From positions 60,143 to 124,142 of the forward strand of contig CAYXTP010000013.1 in assembly GCA_964467985.1 (NCBI GenBank): a DNA stretch of 64,000 nucleotides, written 5' to 3'. Source of the DNA: GCA-2720975 sp964467985. GTDB taxonomy: Bacteria > Planctomycetota > UBA1135 > GCA-002686595. This document shows, piece after piece, positions 16,811 to 25,587 of the stretch. The first letter of the stretch is position 1. Every line of letters begins with the position of its first letter. Made by a program: the position numbers and the translations under genes. A model generated the notes under the pieces. The model had not been told where the DNA came from. It saw only the letters and a list, made by a program, of their open reading frames with translations, and ran no database searches.

Positions 16811-18709
16811 CTAGCGCTGCGTGGGCAGGGGTTGGCGCCGATAGCGCTCCACGTGGACCCCCAGGAGGGCTACATCCGGTGGTCGCACACCTTCGATTCT
16901 GCTCGCCGCTCCCAGGGTGGCGGGTCGGATTCGGGAGAGCTTCTCAAGGGCCTCGGCCCCCAGCCCCCCCAGGGCCGAATAGTCCAGGTCCGCCGGGATG
17001 CGGACGGATTCCTGGCGGGCCGCGCGCTGCACATTTTGCTCCTGGCGTTGGAGGTAGCCCTCGTACTTGACCTCGACCTCAATGGTATGGGCCAGGTCCT
17101 CGTCGGACGCCACGCTCGCCAAGTCTGAGTGTTCCGCGGCCAGATCCGCCAACGTGTTCCCGGGTCGGCGCAAGATCTCTGCCAGAGTCCGGTCTCCCCG
17201 GCGCTCGGCTCCTAGCAGATTGAGGGTCTCGTGAACTCGTCGGATCTTGTCCCGCGCAATTTGGCCACGATCCGCAGAGACGAGACCGATCTGCGCCGCA
17301 CGCGGGGTCAAGCGGCGGTCGGCGTTGTCGCTGCGCAATAGGAGTCGATACTCGGCGCGGCTAGAAAACATGCGGTAGGGCTCGCTGGGATTGGTGAGAA
17401 TCAAGTCGTCCACCATCACACCCAGATAGGACTCGTGACGAGCCAAGACGAAGGGCTCGCGCCCCTGCAACCACAGAGCGGCATTCGTGCCGGCCCACAG
17501 TCCCTGACCCGCCGCCTCTTCGTAACCCGAGGTTCCATTCACTTGTCCGGCCAAGAACAGCCCGGAGACATTGCGCAGGGCGAGGGTGTGACTGAGCTGG
17601 CTGGGCTGCACGAAGTCGTACTCGACCGCGTAGCCAAAGCGTTCAAAACGCGCCTGCTCGAGGCCCGCAATAGAACGCACAAACGACTCCTGAACTTCCG
17701 CTGGCAGGGATGTTGAGACGCCGTTGATGTAGGCCACGTCGGTGTCGAGACTCTCGGGCTCAACAAAGATCTGGTGCCGATCCCGATCGGGAAAGCGCAT
17801 GATCTTGTCTTCGACCGAGGGGCAATAGCGGGGTCCGACGCCTTGGATCCGTCCGGCGTACATGGGCGCACGGTGGATATTCTCGGCGATGATCTCGTGG
17901 GTCTTGGGGTTGGTGTAGGTGATGTGGCAGGCCACTTGGGGCAGGGGCGGGAAGTCCGCACCCGAGGCCAAGAAGGAGAAAGGCTTGGGCCGCGGGTCGC
18001 CCTGCTGCGGTTGCATGGACGCGTAGTCCAGGGACTTGCCATCCAGCCGCGGGGGCGTACCGGTCTTCAGACGACCGAGTTGTAGGCCGAGTGAGGTCAG
18101 CGCCTCGGTGAGGCCTCCCACACTGCTCTCCCCCAGCCTGCCGCCCGCTTGCGTCTGCTCGCCGGTGTGCATGACGGCACCCATGAAGGTGCCCGTGGTC
18201 AAGATCGTCGCCCCGGCACGGATTTCCTGGCCGGCTTGAGTGCGCACGCCGACGATTTGCTCAGTTCCGTCGGAGTGTCGATCGCGCAGTAGGCCCTCCG
18301 CACCGCCCGCGATCAGATCGATTCCGACTTGGGCTCTTAGCTCGGCTGTGGCCCGAGCGCGATATCGATGCCGGTCTGATTGGCAACGCGGCGCCTGAAC
18401 AGCGGCACCCTTGCCGGTGTTCAAAATGCGGAACTGGATTCCAGTCGCGTCGGCGACACGTCCCATGACGCCCCCCAAGGCGTCGATCTCGCGCACGATT
18501 TGCCCCTTGCCCAGCCCCCCAATGGCCGGGTTGCAACTCATTTCTCCAATGCGCTCGAGGTCCAGCGTCAGCAACGCCACCCGCGCTCCGAGCCTGGCCC
18601 CGGCCAGGGCGGCCTCAATCCCGGCGTGCCCACCCCCGACGACAAGCACGTCAAAATCACGCCCGACTCCCGCAGCAGGCGAGGGATGAGGATGGGAGAA
18701 GGCTGTCAT
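16811..18709 (-). CDS. mnmG: tRNA 5-carboxymethylaminomethyluridine synthesis enzyme MnmG (GidA)
   Basis: With MnmE it installs the cmnm5 group at U34 of several tRNAs. The start at 18709 gives 632 residues, close to the 629 of E. coli; the frame stays open further upstream but those residues are not MnmG-like. FAD-binding motifs are DVLVVGGGHAGIEAALAGAR (about 18-38) and GEMSCNPAIGGLGKGQIVRE. QTQAGGRLGE, LKTGTPPR, GPRYCPSVEDK and TSGYEEAAGQGLWAG are diagnostic. The C-terminal tRNA-binding part (VEVKYEGYLQRQ, LSRIRPATLGAASRIEGVRP) is complete. The MnmA fragment at the window start supplies the other modification at the same base. Confidence 0.96.
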   Translation of the reverse strand: MTAFSHPHPSPAAGVGRDFDVLVVGGGHAGIEAALAGARLGARVALLTLDLERIGEMSCNPAIGGLGKGQIVREIDALGGVMGRVADATGIQFRILNTGKGAAVQAPRCQSDRHRYRARATAELRAQVGIDLIAGGAEGLLRDRHSDGTEQIVGVRTQAGQEIRAGATILTTGTFMGAVMHTGEQTQAGGRLGESSVGGLTEALTSLGLQLGRLKTGTPPRLDGKSLDYASMQPQQGDPRPKPFSFLASGADFPPLPQVACHITYTNPKTHEIIAENIHRAPMYAGRIQGVGPRYCPSVEDKIMRFPDRDRHQIFVEPESLDTDVAYINGVSTSLPAEVQESFVRSIAGLEQARFERFGYAVEYDFVQPSQLSHTLALRNVSGLFLAGQVNGTSGYEEAAGQGLWAGTNAALWLQGREPFVLARHESYLGVMVDDLILTNPSEPYRMFSSRAEYRLLLRSDNADRRLTPRAAQIGLVSADRGQIARDKIRRVHETLNLLGAERRGDRTLAEILRRPGNTLADLAAEHSDLASVASDEDLAHTIEVEVKYEGYLQRQEQNVQRAARQESVRIPADLDYSALGGLGAEALEKLSRIRPATLGAASRIEGVRPPDVALLGVHVERYRRQPLPTQR

Positions 18710-19261
18710 GACCAGGGAAGCACAGAGTCCGTCGGTTATTTCATCGGAGAGCTGCCCCGGCGTCAGCCCCCCCGACGAAATTCGCGAGCGAACCTCAACG
18801 CGGGGACGCAAACGAGCCGACCCATGTACATGCACTCCTGGATCTTCCGCAATCGAGCCCGCCTGCGGCTGATCTACGGCGCCCCGCGCCCGCAGACCCT
18901 TGCGGAGCATCAAGACCTCCCCGGCCATGACCTTCCCCGAGGGGTGGAGGAGCGCTTCGAAGGCCCTGTGCCTCCCCCAAGCGCAGCGGGAACGGTGCAA
19001 CAGCGTGCGCACGACGTCGTGATCACGCCCATGCCGCGACGCGCTGGTTGAGGTGACTGGGCGGGGGGTAGCGCGTAGCTGAGTTCGAGCAAGGGCCTCG
19101 GTTGGGGTGCTGGGTGAAGGCTACCGGAGGCTTGGCTCTTGGCTCGTGCCGTAGGGCCATTGGAACTCGCCCATCAACAGGCACCCAATCCCCCCTAACC
19201 AGCCTCGGCAGCACGCCATACCTTCCACAGCACCCAATCCCCGACTACGCTATGGGCGCTA
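18710..19261. other. Intergenic stretch between mnmG and the HEAT-repeat gene
   Basis: This 552-base region separates two divergent genes. The only feature I can support is a possible 75-codon gene on the plus strand (18824-19051). No tRNA, hairpin with T-run or repeat is evident. It is long enough to hold promoters for mnmG on one side and the HEAT/TPR gene on the other. Confidence 0.5.
18824..19051 (+). CDS. Possible 75-residue protein with conserved-looking N-terminus
   Basis: I cannot assign a function. Starting at the ATG at 18824 the reading is MYMHSWIFRNRARLRLIYG, followed by a proline-rich, acidic/basic tail. The aromatic and basic pattern of the first 19 residues resembles short hypothetical proteins I recall from planctomycetes, though I cannot verify that. 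Codon use in the first 20 codons looks coding-like and GC-rich at third positions. The tail looks weaker. It could also be a chance open frame in high-GC DNA. The frame is open well upstream into the mnmG antisense strand, which weakens the case. Confidence 0.4.
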   Translation: MYMHSWIFRNRARLRLIYGAPRPQTLAEHQDLPGHDLPRGVEERFEGPVPPPSAAGTVQQRAHDVVITPMPRRAG

Positions 19262-20563
19262 ATGCGCAAGCTCATCCCCTCCCTGCTCATCGCAGCACTC
19301 TGCACCCCGGCCGGTGCCCAGGCCCAAGACCCGGGCTCCCGGCACAGCCTGGAAGACCTGCTGCGGCTGGCCCGTGCAGAACGCAACACCCTGCTCTCAG
19401 AATTGAGATCCGAGGTCCAGGCCCTGCTTGAGAAGATGGAGTCTCCGACCACACGGGCTCGGCCCGAGAAGGCACAGGACTTGCGCAAGACCCTCAAGAA
19501 GATGGGTCCCAGCGTTGCCCCATTGTTGCTTCCAGGCTTGCGGCCCGGGCCCGACCCATCGCGCGGGCAACGCTTCCGGGCTGCACAAATTGTGCAGGTC
19601 TTGCGGGAGTTGCGGTCGCCCTCGATCGGTGCCGAGTTGCTCACGTCTGCACAACGTGGTGACGCGCAAGGACGCATCAATGCCCTGCGCGTGTTGGGCA
19701 CCTACCCGCACCCCGAGAGAATTATTTCGGGCGTTCGCGAAACATTCACCGGCGCCAAGAAGGAAGTCAAGATCGCCGCCCTGCTCACGTTGGCCCAACT
19801 GAGAGTGCCCGACCTCAGCGACCTGTTGACCGAGGCCTTCGCGCAGGACGAGCCGGACGACATCGGCAAGCTACTCAAGGGATTGGCCGAGATCGATCGT
19901 CCGGCGGTCCAGATGTGCGTGGCTGAGCTAGTCGGCAGCCCGCGCGCCAGGGCGCTGGTGACGCCGCTGCTGGAGTACTACGGCACGCGCGGTGAGCTGC
20001 TCGAAGAGGATGAACACCTCGTGCCCCTGATCCAATTGGCCGGCCACGCGGCGATGGAAGCTAGTGAAGCCATTCAGATCCTGGACACTCTCTCTCGTCA
20101 CGATGTCACGGTGAAAGGCACGGCCAAGAAGGCCCTCGCGAGACTGCAAGAATCCAGCCAACTCAACCTGCGCGAGAGTGCCCTGATCCTCTTGGCGCGC
20201 TCTAAGGACAAGGGCGCCCGAAGAGATCTCTTGGGAGGCTACGACGAGCGAGTCAAGTTCAGTCCGGCTTCCACGTCCGCGTATTCCGAACGCGGCGAGA
20301 TCTACTACATGATCGCCGAGTACCAACGTGCCATCAAGGACTACAAGGAAGCCATCAGCTTGCAAAAGGGACTGGTCCCCAAGGGTGACGCACACATCGG
20401 AATCGCCCGTTGTTATGCCAGACTGAAGCGCTACTCCGACGCTGAGGAGTATCTCGCCGCTGCCCCGGTATCCATGACGACCCTGCGAGAACTGGCGGGC
20501 GACCCGGCTTTCGAAGCGATGCTGGAAACCAAGTACCGACGCGCCTTCCATCTGGTGGAGTAG
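19262..20563 (+). CDS. Secreted HEAT- and TPR-repeat protein
   Basis: Exported helical-repeat protein of 433 residues with a signal peptide ending TPAGAQA. The middle (about 90-320) shows HEAT/armadillo-like helix pairs, for example LRELRSPSIGAELLTSAQRG and VKIAALLTLAQLRVPDLSDLL. The last 100 residues carry TPR-like units (AYSERGEIYYMIAEYQRAIKD). A protein-interaction scaffold in the periplasm is the likely role; no enzyme motif is present. Its stop is 9 bases from the TTG start of the deacetylase gene, so both may share one transcript. Confidence 0.75.
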   Translation: MRKLIPSLLIAALCTPAGAQAQDPGSRHSLEDLLRLARAERNTLLSELRSEVQALLEKMESPTTRARPEKAQDLRKTLKKMGPSVAPLLLPGLRPGPDPSRGQRFRAAQIVQVLRELRSPSIGAELLTSAQRGDAQGRINALRVLGTYPHPERIISGVRETFTGAKKEVKIAALLTLAQLRVPDLSDLLTEAFAQDEPDDIGKLLKGLAEIDRPAVQMCVAELVGSPRARALVTPLLEYYGTRGELLEEDEHLVPLIQLAGHAAMEASEAIQILDTLSRHDVTVKGTAKKALARLQESSQLNLRESALILLARSKDKGARRDLLGGYDERVKFSPASTSAYSERGEIYYMIAEYQRAIKDYKEAISLQKGLVPKGDAHIGIARCYARLKRYSDAEEYLAAAPVSMTTLRELAGDPAFEAMLETKYRRAFHLVE

Positions 20564-20572
20564 GGACCAACT

Positions 20573-21517
20573 TTGAACCGCGTCGGGTGGATTGGCAGCC
20601 CTGCACAGGATGAACACCAGACGGGGCCTGGCCACCCGGAGTGCAGCGCTCGCATCGCAGCCATTGAAACGCACTTGGAGAGGTGTTGTTTGGCACAAGA
20701 CCTGCTAGCCCTGGACGCGCGCCCACTGACCGAAAAGGCATTGGAAGCCGTGCACGCACCCGACCACGGACCGCGCATCCGAGCGGCGGCGGTGAGCGGT
20801 CAGTCAGTGGTGGACAGCTCCGACATGCAGATCAGTTCGGGCTCCTATGCCGCCGGGCTGGCCGCGGCTGGGGCTGGACTCGCTGCGATCGATCAAGTGT
20901 TGGGAGACGTACTGGAGTCCTGTTTCGTCACGACTCGCCCTCCCGGCCACCACGCAGAATTCAACCTGGCCGGGGGTTTCTGCCTGTTCAATAATGTGGC
21001 CCTGGCCGCACGCCACGCCCAAACCGAACACGGATTGCAACGCATCGCCATCGTCGACTGGGACGTGCATCACGGCAATGGCACCCAACACCTGTTTGAG
21101 GACGACCCGAGCGTCTTCTACGCCAGCCTGCACCAGTTCCCCCACTACCCGGGGACAGGCGCAAGGGACGAACGCGGCCGGGGATCGGGAGAAGGCGCAA
21201 CGCTCAACTGCCCCCAGGATCCGGGCAGCGCAGACGCGCAGTGGTTGACCGCATTCGAGGACCAGGTCCTGCCGGCCTTGGAGTCCTTCTCCCCGGACCT
21301 GATCCTGGTTTCTGCCGGATTCGATGCCCATCGACGCGATCCTCTCTCAGATACGCTGCTCACGACAGAGGCCTACGGCCAGATGACCCGTTCACTCCTG
21401 GAGCTGGCGCGCTCAGCAACCGGACACGGACTCGTGGCTCTGCTTGAGGGTGGCTACGATCTGCAGGGACTGGCTGAATCCGTTGAGGCCCACCTCCGGA
21501 GCTTGCTGCAAGACTGA
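20573..21517 (+). CDS. Histone-deacetylase-like (class II arginase-fold) amidohydrolase
   Basis: Zinc-dependent deacetylase-type enzyme of 314 residues; bacterial members act on acetylpolyamines or acetylated proteins. Active-site motifs are all present: GHPECSARI near the start, TRPPGHHAEF (the catalytic His pair, about residues 121-130), VDWDVHHGNGT (zinc Asp and His), VSAGFDAHRRDPLS (second zinc Asp) and LEGGYDL. The start is a TTG at 20573; no ATG gives a full N-terminus. Downstream, a 6-base gap leads into the radical SAM gene. Substrate cannot be read from the sequence. Confidence 0.92.
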   Translation: MNRVGWIGSPAQDEHQTGPGHPECSARIAAIETHLERCCLAQDLLALDARPLTEKALEAVHAPDHGPRIRAAAVSGQSVVDSSDMQISSGSYAAGLAAAGAGLAAIDQVLGDVLESCFVTTRPPGHHAEFNLAGGFCLFNNVALAARHAQTEHGLQRIAIVDWDVHHGNGTQHLFEDDPSVFYASLHQFPHYPGTGARDERGRGSGEGATLNCPQDPGSADAQWLTAFEDQVLPALESFSPDLILVSAGFDAHRRDPLSDTLLTTEAYGQMTRSLLELARSATGHGLVALLEGGYDLQGLAESVEAHLRSLLQD

Positions 21518-21523
21518 CTCCCC

Positions 21524-22372
21524 ATGCGCCTGACCACGAAGATCCACGAGCGGGATGCCGCGCAACTGACCTATGTCTACCCGGTGGTCTCGCGCCGCGC
21601 GCAGGGGGTTTCGGTGGGGATCAACCTGAACCCCAACAATGCGTGCAATTGGCGCTGCGCCTACTGTCAAGTCGAGGGCCTCACGCGGGGCTCCGGGCCC
21701 GGCGTGGACGTGGACCTGCTCGAACGAGAGCTGCGTGAGTTCCTGGGAGCAGTGCTCGAGGGCGACTGGATGGAGAGGCACGTGCCCGAGGGCTCACGAC
21801 GGGTGAATGACGTGGCTTTTTCTGGAAATGGAGAACCCACAACCTCGCCCAACTTCAGGGACTGTGTGGAGCGCGTCGCGCGAGTGCTCGCCGACCTCGA
21901 TTCCGAACAGAAGATCAAAGTGGTCCTGATCAGCAACGGTTCCCAGGTCCACAAGCCTGAGGTCCAAGCCGGTTTGGAACGCCTGGCCCAGTGCCGGGGC
22001 GAAGTGTGGTTCAAATTCGATGCTGGGACGCCCGCCGAGCGATTGTTGCTCAACGGCATCGAAGTGCCCGACCAACGGGTGCTCGACAACTTGACGATTT
22101 GCAGCCGTCTGGTCCCCACGCGCCTGCAGACCATGCGAGTGGCCGTGGACGGCCAGGCTCCCACCGTCACTTCCGACGCGGCCTGGTCTGGCCTGGTACG
22201 GGCCGCCCAGAACCAGGGCGCTCACATCCAGGACGTCCTGCTCTACGGATTGGAACGCGAGGCCTTCCAACCTGAGGCCAAGCGGCTCACCAAGTTGCCT
22301 TCCGCCGAACTGCGAGCCCGCGCTGTGCAGATCCAAGTCGAGCTGGGTCTGCCGGTATGCGTGCACCCCTGA
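21524..22372 (+). CDS. Radical SAM protein of unknown substrate
   Basis: The 282 residues have the cluster motif CNWRCAYC (C-x3-C-x2-C, about residues 44-51), preceded by SVGINLNPNN. DVAFSGNGEPTTSPNF follows, the glycine-rich SAM site of the MoaA/PqqE-like subfamily. VLISNGSQVHKPEVQAGL and RLVPTRLQTMRVAVDG resemble the Wyosine/MiaB-neighbour radical SAM proteins often annotated only as radical SAM. There is no SPASM domain, since the C-terminus lacks further cysteine clusters. Partners and product are unknown. It is likely co-transcribed with the deacetylase gene. Confidence 0.85.
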   Translation: MRLTTKIHERDAAQLTYVYPVVSRRAQGVSVGINLNPNNACNWRCAYCQVEGLTRGSGPGVDVDLLERELREFLGAVLEGDWMERHVPEGSRRVNDVAFSGNGEPTTSPNFRDCVERVARVLADLDSEQKIKVVLISNGSQVHKPEVQAGLERLAQCRGEVWFKFDAGTPAERLLLNGIEVPDQRVLDNLTICSRLVPTRLQTMRVAVDGQAPTVTSDAAWSGLVRAAQNQGAHIQDVLLYGLEREAFQPEAKRLTKLPSAELRARAVQIQVELGLPVCVHP

Positions 22373-22423
22373 GGCCTGCTGACTGGCGTGGAGCCCCAGC
22401 GGCGGCGTACGCTGAATGAGCCC

Positions 22424-23863
22424 ATGTGGAATCGCGCACTGCCCGTCCCGTCCCGAGCGACAAGGGGAATCGGTCCTCGCCGAGGGCAGGGGGTTTGGGC
22501 CTTGCTGTTGCTGCTCGGCTGCGGCGCGCAGAACCCAGGCTCCCAAACTCCCGATCCGGCAATTCCCATCCCGGGTTCCATGGAGTCCTACGACCCCACG
22601 CTCGTAGGCTGGATTGAGGAGGCCGTTCAGGCGGTCACCCACGCCAGGCATGACCCGCACAGCTGGCGCGACTTGGGACAACTGTACGAAGCCCACCTGA
22701 TGTTGGAGTGGGCCGAGCCCGCCTATGCCCAAGCAGTTGAGTTGAACGCGACGGACGCCCGGGTGCAGTACCGCTTGGCACTCACCCGTATGCGCAACGG
22801 TGACTTGCACGGCGGCTTGGCGAGCCTGGCTGAGGTGCTTCGCCTGCAGCCGGACTACGGGCCCGCGTGGTGCAAGCAAGGCATCGGCCTGTTTGATTTG
22901 GGCCAGATGGAGGAAGCCCGGACCTCGTTCGAGACGGCTATCGATATCGACCCCGAGGAGAGTGCGGGGCAAATCGGGCTGGCACAAATTGCCCTGCACG
23001 CGGGTCGACCCGAACTCGCCCTCTCGCGCTTGGAGCACGACTCCGTGCAGTCGGGACCCAATGCTCCCCTGGCCCACCGCCTGCGGGCCAAGGCCCTGTT
23101 CCAATTGGGTCGCGAGGGTGAGGCCCAGGCGGAGATCCAGCGTGGGCGTGGAGCCCGGCTCGTTTTGAACGACCCGTGGACACGCGAACTGGTTGCCTTC
23201 AAGAAGGGTACAAGCGCGCTGTTGCTGCGAGCCTCTCGCCTGATCGACAGGGGACGGGCCGACAAGGCCGTGGAGTTGCTGGTGGAACTGCTTGCGCGCG
23301 AACCAGAAAACCCTCGTGTGGCGCGTAAGTTGGGTGTCGCTCAGGCCAAGCTGGAGAACTGGGCACAAGCGGTTGCGGCATTCGCGCTGGCGGTGAAATT
23401 TGAGCCACTGGATGCTCAACTGCGAGTCAGCCTGGGTTGGGCCCAGGTCATGGCCGGCGACGATGAGGCTGCCAGTGTCACCCTCGCCGCGGCAGTGCAA
23501 CAGGACCCCAGCGATGAGACTGCCCATGCGGCCCGGCTAGCAGCCCTCTCCAACCTGGGTCGCTGGCGGGGGGTGGTTGAGGCCTACTCAGAATCCCAGG
23601 TCGCGGGCATCTCCGACGCCGGCCTGGAGCTGGCCACCGGCAAGGCCCAATTGGAATTGAACGACGCCAAGCAAGCACTGCGGCACTTCGAACTTGCGAA
23701 CCAAATGGACTCCAAAGACAGCGAGGTCTGGGTGGGCATCACCCTTGCCCACATCGCTCTGGGGGAGAAGGCCGCGGCCGAGAGCGGCCTGCAGACTCTG
23801 AGGAACCTTGCCCCTGGCCACCGCCTGCTAGCCGAACTGCGTGCGAGAATTGACTCCCTATGA
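22424..23863 (+). CDS. TPR-repeat lipoprotein
   Basis: Tetratricopeptide-repeat protein of 479 residues. The ATG at 22424 was preferred over a GTG at 22388 because it leaves a basic N-terminus followed by VWALLLLLGC, a lipobox. About ten TPR-like units follow, for example AWCKQGIGLFDLGQMEEART and VRLQYRL-type helices near residues 110-190, continuing to the C-terminus. Its stop overlaps the ATG of the next gene (ATGA), so it is coupled to the CRTAC1 protein. TPR plus CRTAC1 pairs recur in planctomycete-like genomes; the role is unknown. Confidence 0.8.
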   Translation: MWNRALPVPSRATRGIGPRRGQGVWALLLLLGCGAQNPGSQTPDPAIPIPGSMESYDPTLVGWIEEAVQAVTHARHDPHSWRDLGQLYEAHLMLEWAEPAYAQAVELNATDARVQYRLALTRMRNGDLHGGLASLAEVLRLQPDYGPAWCKQGIGLFDLGQMEEARTSFETAIDIDPEESAGQIGLAQIALHAGRPELALSRLEHDSVQSGPNAPLAHRLRAKALFQLGREGEAQAEIQRGRGARLVLNDPWTRELVAFKKGTSALLLRASRLIDRGRADKAVELLVELLAREPENPRVARKLGVAQAKLENWAQAVAAFALAVKFEPLDAQLRVSLGWAQVMAGDDEAASVTLAAAVQQDPSDETAHAARLAALSNLGRWRGVVEAYSESQVAGISDAGLELATGKAQLELNDAKQALRHFELANQMDSKDSEVWVGITLAHIALGEKAAAESGLQTLRNLAPGHRLLAELRARIDSL

Positions 23864-25542
23864 CACCTGCTGCCCTTCGATTCATGCGCATCCTTGGCCT
23901 GACCGGCCTGGGGTTTCTGACCAGCTGCGGAGAGCAGGAAGCTCCGCTTTCCCCGCAGCCGGAACCCACCGTTCAGCCCTGGTTCGAAGAGCAAGCCCAG
24001 GCACGCGGATTGGAGTTCCAGCACCAATCCGGCCACGCTGCGGAGTTCTATTTTCCTGAATTGATGGGTGGAGGGGCGGCTCTCTTTGACATGGACGGCG
24101 ATGGCGACCTGGACGCCTTGTGCGTCCAAAGTGGGAAGATCGACGCGCCGCCCGGCACCTCAACGGATCACCGGCTCTTCGCGAACCGCGGCGACGGGCA
24201 CTTCGACGATGTGACTGCCGGCAGCGGCCTGGTTGCCGAAGGCTACGGCATGGGCGTCACCTGCGGCGACTACGACGGAGATGGAGACACGGACATCTAC
24301 CTGACCCAGGTGGGCGCCAACGTCCTCTTCCAAAACCTTGGCAACGGCAAATTCATCGACGTCACTTCACAGGCCGGCGTGGGTGACCAGGGCTGGGGAA
24401 CCAGCGCGTGCTTCTTTGACATGGACGGTGATGGGGACTTGGACCTGTTCACGGCGAACTACGTGGACTGGTCCATCGACGGCGAACTCACGTGTTTCGG
24501 CCCCACGGGACAGCCCGACTACTGTGGCCCCACGAGCTACTCCGCCACGCGCGCAGATGTCCTGTACGAAAACCAAGGAGACGGGACCTTTGCCGATGTA
24601 TCGCGGTCTTCGGGCATCCAATCCACCTTTGGGAATGGGCTCGGCGTGGTCGCTGGGGACTTCAACGCCGATGGGCAGCAGGACTTGTTCGTGGCCAATG
24701 ACCAGACCCCTGATCAACTTTGGATCAACCTGGGTAAGGGGAGATTCGAGGACCGCGCCGCCCTCGCGGGCTGTGCACGTGACCGCAATGGGACCTCGCG
24801 CGCTGGCATGGGCGTGGACAGCGCCGACCTGGACGCCAATGGCACGCTCGACTTCCTGGTCGTTCACATGGCCCGTGAACACGATGGCCTGTTCTTCAAC
24901 AAGGGCCGTTTCTTCACTGAGCGCACGGTAGAAGTGGGCCTGGGCCTTGCGACCATTCAACGCACCCGCTTTGGTGTGGGCTTCGTGGACTTCAACAACG
25001 ACTCACTACTGGATGTCTACGTGGCCAATGGCCGTGTCAACCTGCAGATGGCCCCGCTGGTGGCCACGGATCCCTACGCCGAGCCCAACACTCTGCTGCG
25101 CGGCCGACCCGGTGGGCGTTTCGAAGACTTGGACCGGCGCGGCGGATGTGCCGAGGCCATGCACTCCACCAGCCGCGGTGCGGCCTTCGGTGACGTCAAT
25201 GGAGATGGGGGTGTAGACGTTCTGGTCGTCAATCGCGACGGCCCCGCACAGCTGTTCATGAACTGCGCCCCGGATCGCGGGCACTGGCTGACCGTGCGCG
25301 CGACGGATGCAGACGGCCGCGACCTGCTCGGCACCTGGGTGTCCTGGACCTCGGGGGACGGAACAGTCCAGCGCAGGGAGGTCAAGAGCGGGTTCAGCTA
25401 CTGCAGTTCCAGCGCACCGCGCGCGCACTTCGGACTGGGGAACGAGACACAGGGCAAGCTGAGCCTGACCTGGCCAGGTGGTTCAGTCCAAGACTTGGAT
25501 GTCGACTCGGTGGACAGGATCTTGGTCGTCGAACAAAACTGA
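23860..25542 (+). CDS. CRTAC1-family FG-GAP / ASPIC-UnbV lipoprotein
   Basis: Extracytoplasmic beta-propeller protein of 560 residues with lipobox GFLTSC. At least seven calcium-binding FG-GAP/VCBS-type loops can be read, such as DMDGDGDLDA, DYDGDGDTDIY, DMDGDGDLDLF, DFNADGQQDLF and DVNGDGGVDVL. The C-terminal 90 residues match the ASPIC/UnbV domain (DLLGTWVSW and AHFGLGNETQGKLSLTWPGG). The predicted structure is a seven-bladed propeller on the cell surface or outer membrane. Coupled to the TPR lipoprotein by a 4-base overlap. The ligand is unknown. Confidence 0.9.
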   Translation: MTPAALRFMRILGLTGLGFLTSCGEQEAPLSPQPEPTVQPWFEEQAQARGLEFQHQSGHAAEFYFPELMGGGAALFDMDGDGDLDALCVQSGKIDAPPGTSTDHRLFANRGDGHFDDVTAGSGLVAEGYGMGVTCGDYDGDGDTDIYLTQVGANVLFQNLGNGKFIDVTSQAGVGDQGWGTSACFFDMDGDGDLDLFTANYVDWSIDGELTCFGPTGQPDYCGPTSYSATRADVLYENQGDGTFADVSRSSGIQSTFGNGLGVVAGDFNADGQQDLFVANDQTPDQLWINLGKGRFEDRAALAGCARDRNGTSRAGMGVDSADLDANGTLDFLVVHMAREHDGLFFNKGRFFTERTVEVGLGLATIQRTRFGVGFVDFNNDSLLDVYVANGRVNLQMAPLVATDPYAEPNTLLRGRPGGRFEDLDRRGGCAEAMHSTSRGAAFGDVNGDGGVDVLVVNRDGPAQLFMNCAPDRGHWLTVRATDADGRDLLGTWVSWTSGDGTVQRREVKSGFSYCSSSAPRAHFGLGNETQGKLSLTWPGGSVQDLDVDSVDRILVVEQN

Positions 25543-25587
25543 CGACGATTCGGCCTGGCTTGGAGAGCGACTCCTGTCGAGCCACTC

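Noticed and set aside
21794..23527. 577-codon open frame on the minus strand
   Set aside because: It lies opposite the radical SAM and TPR genes, which have clear motifs; long antisense frames are common at this GC content.
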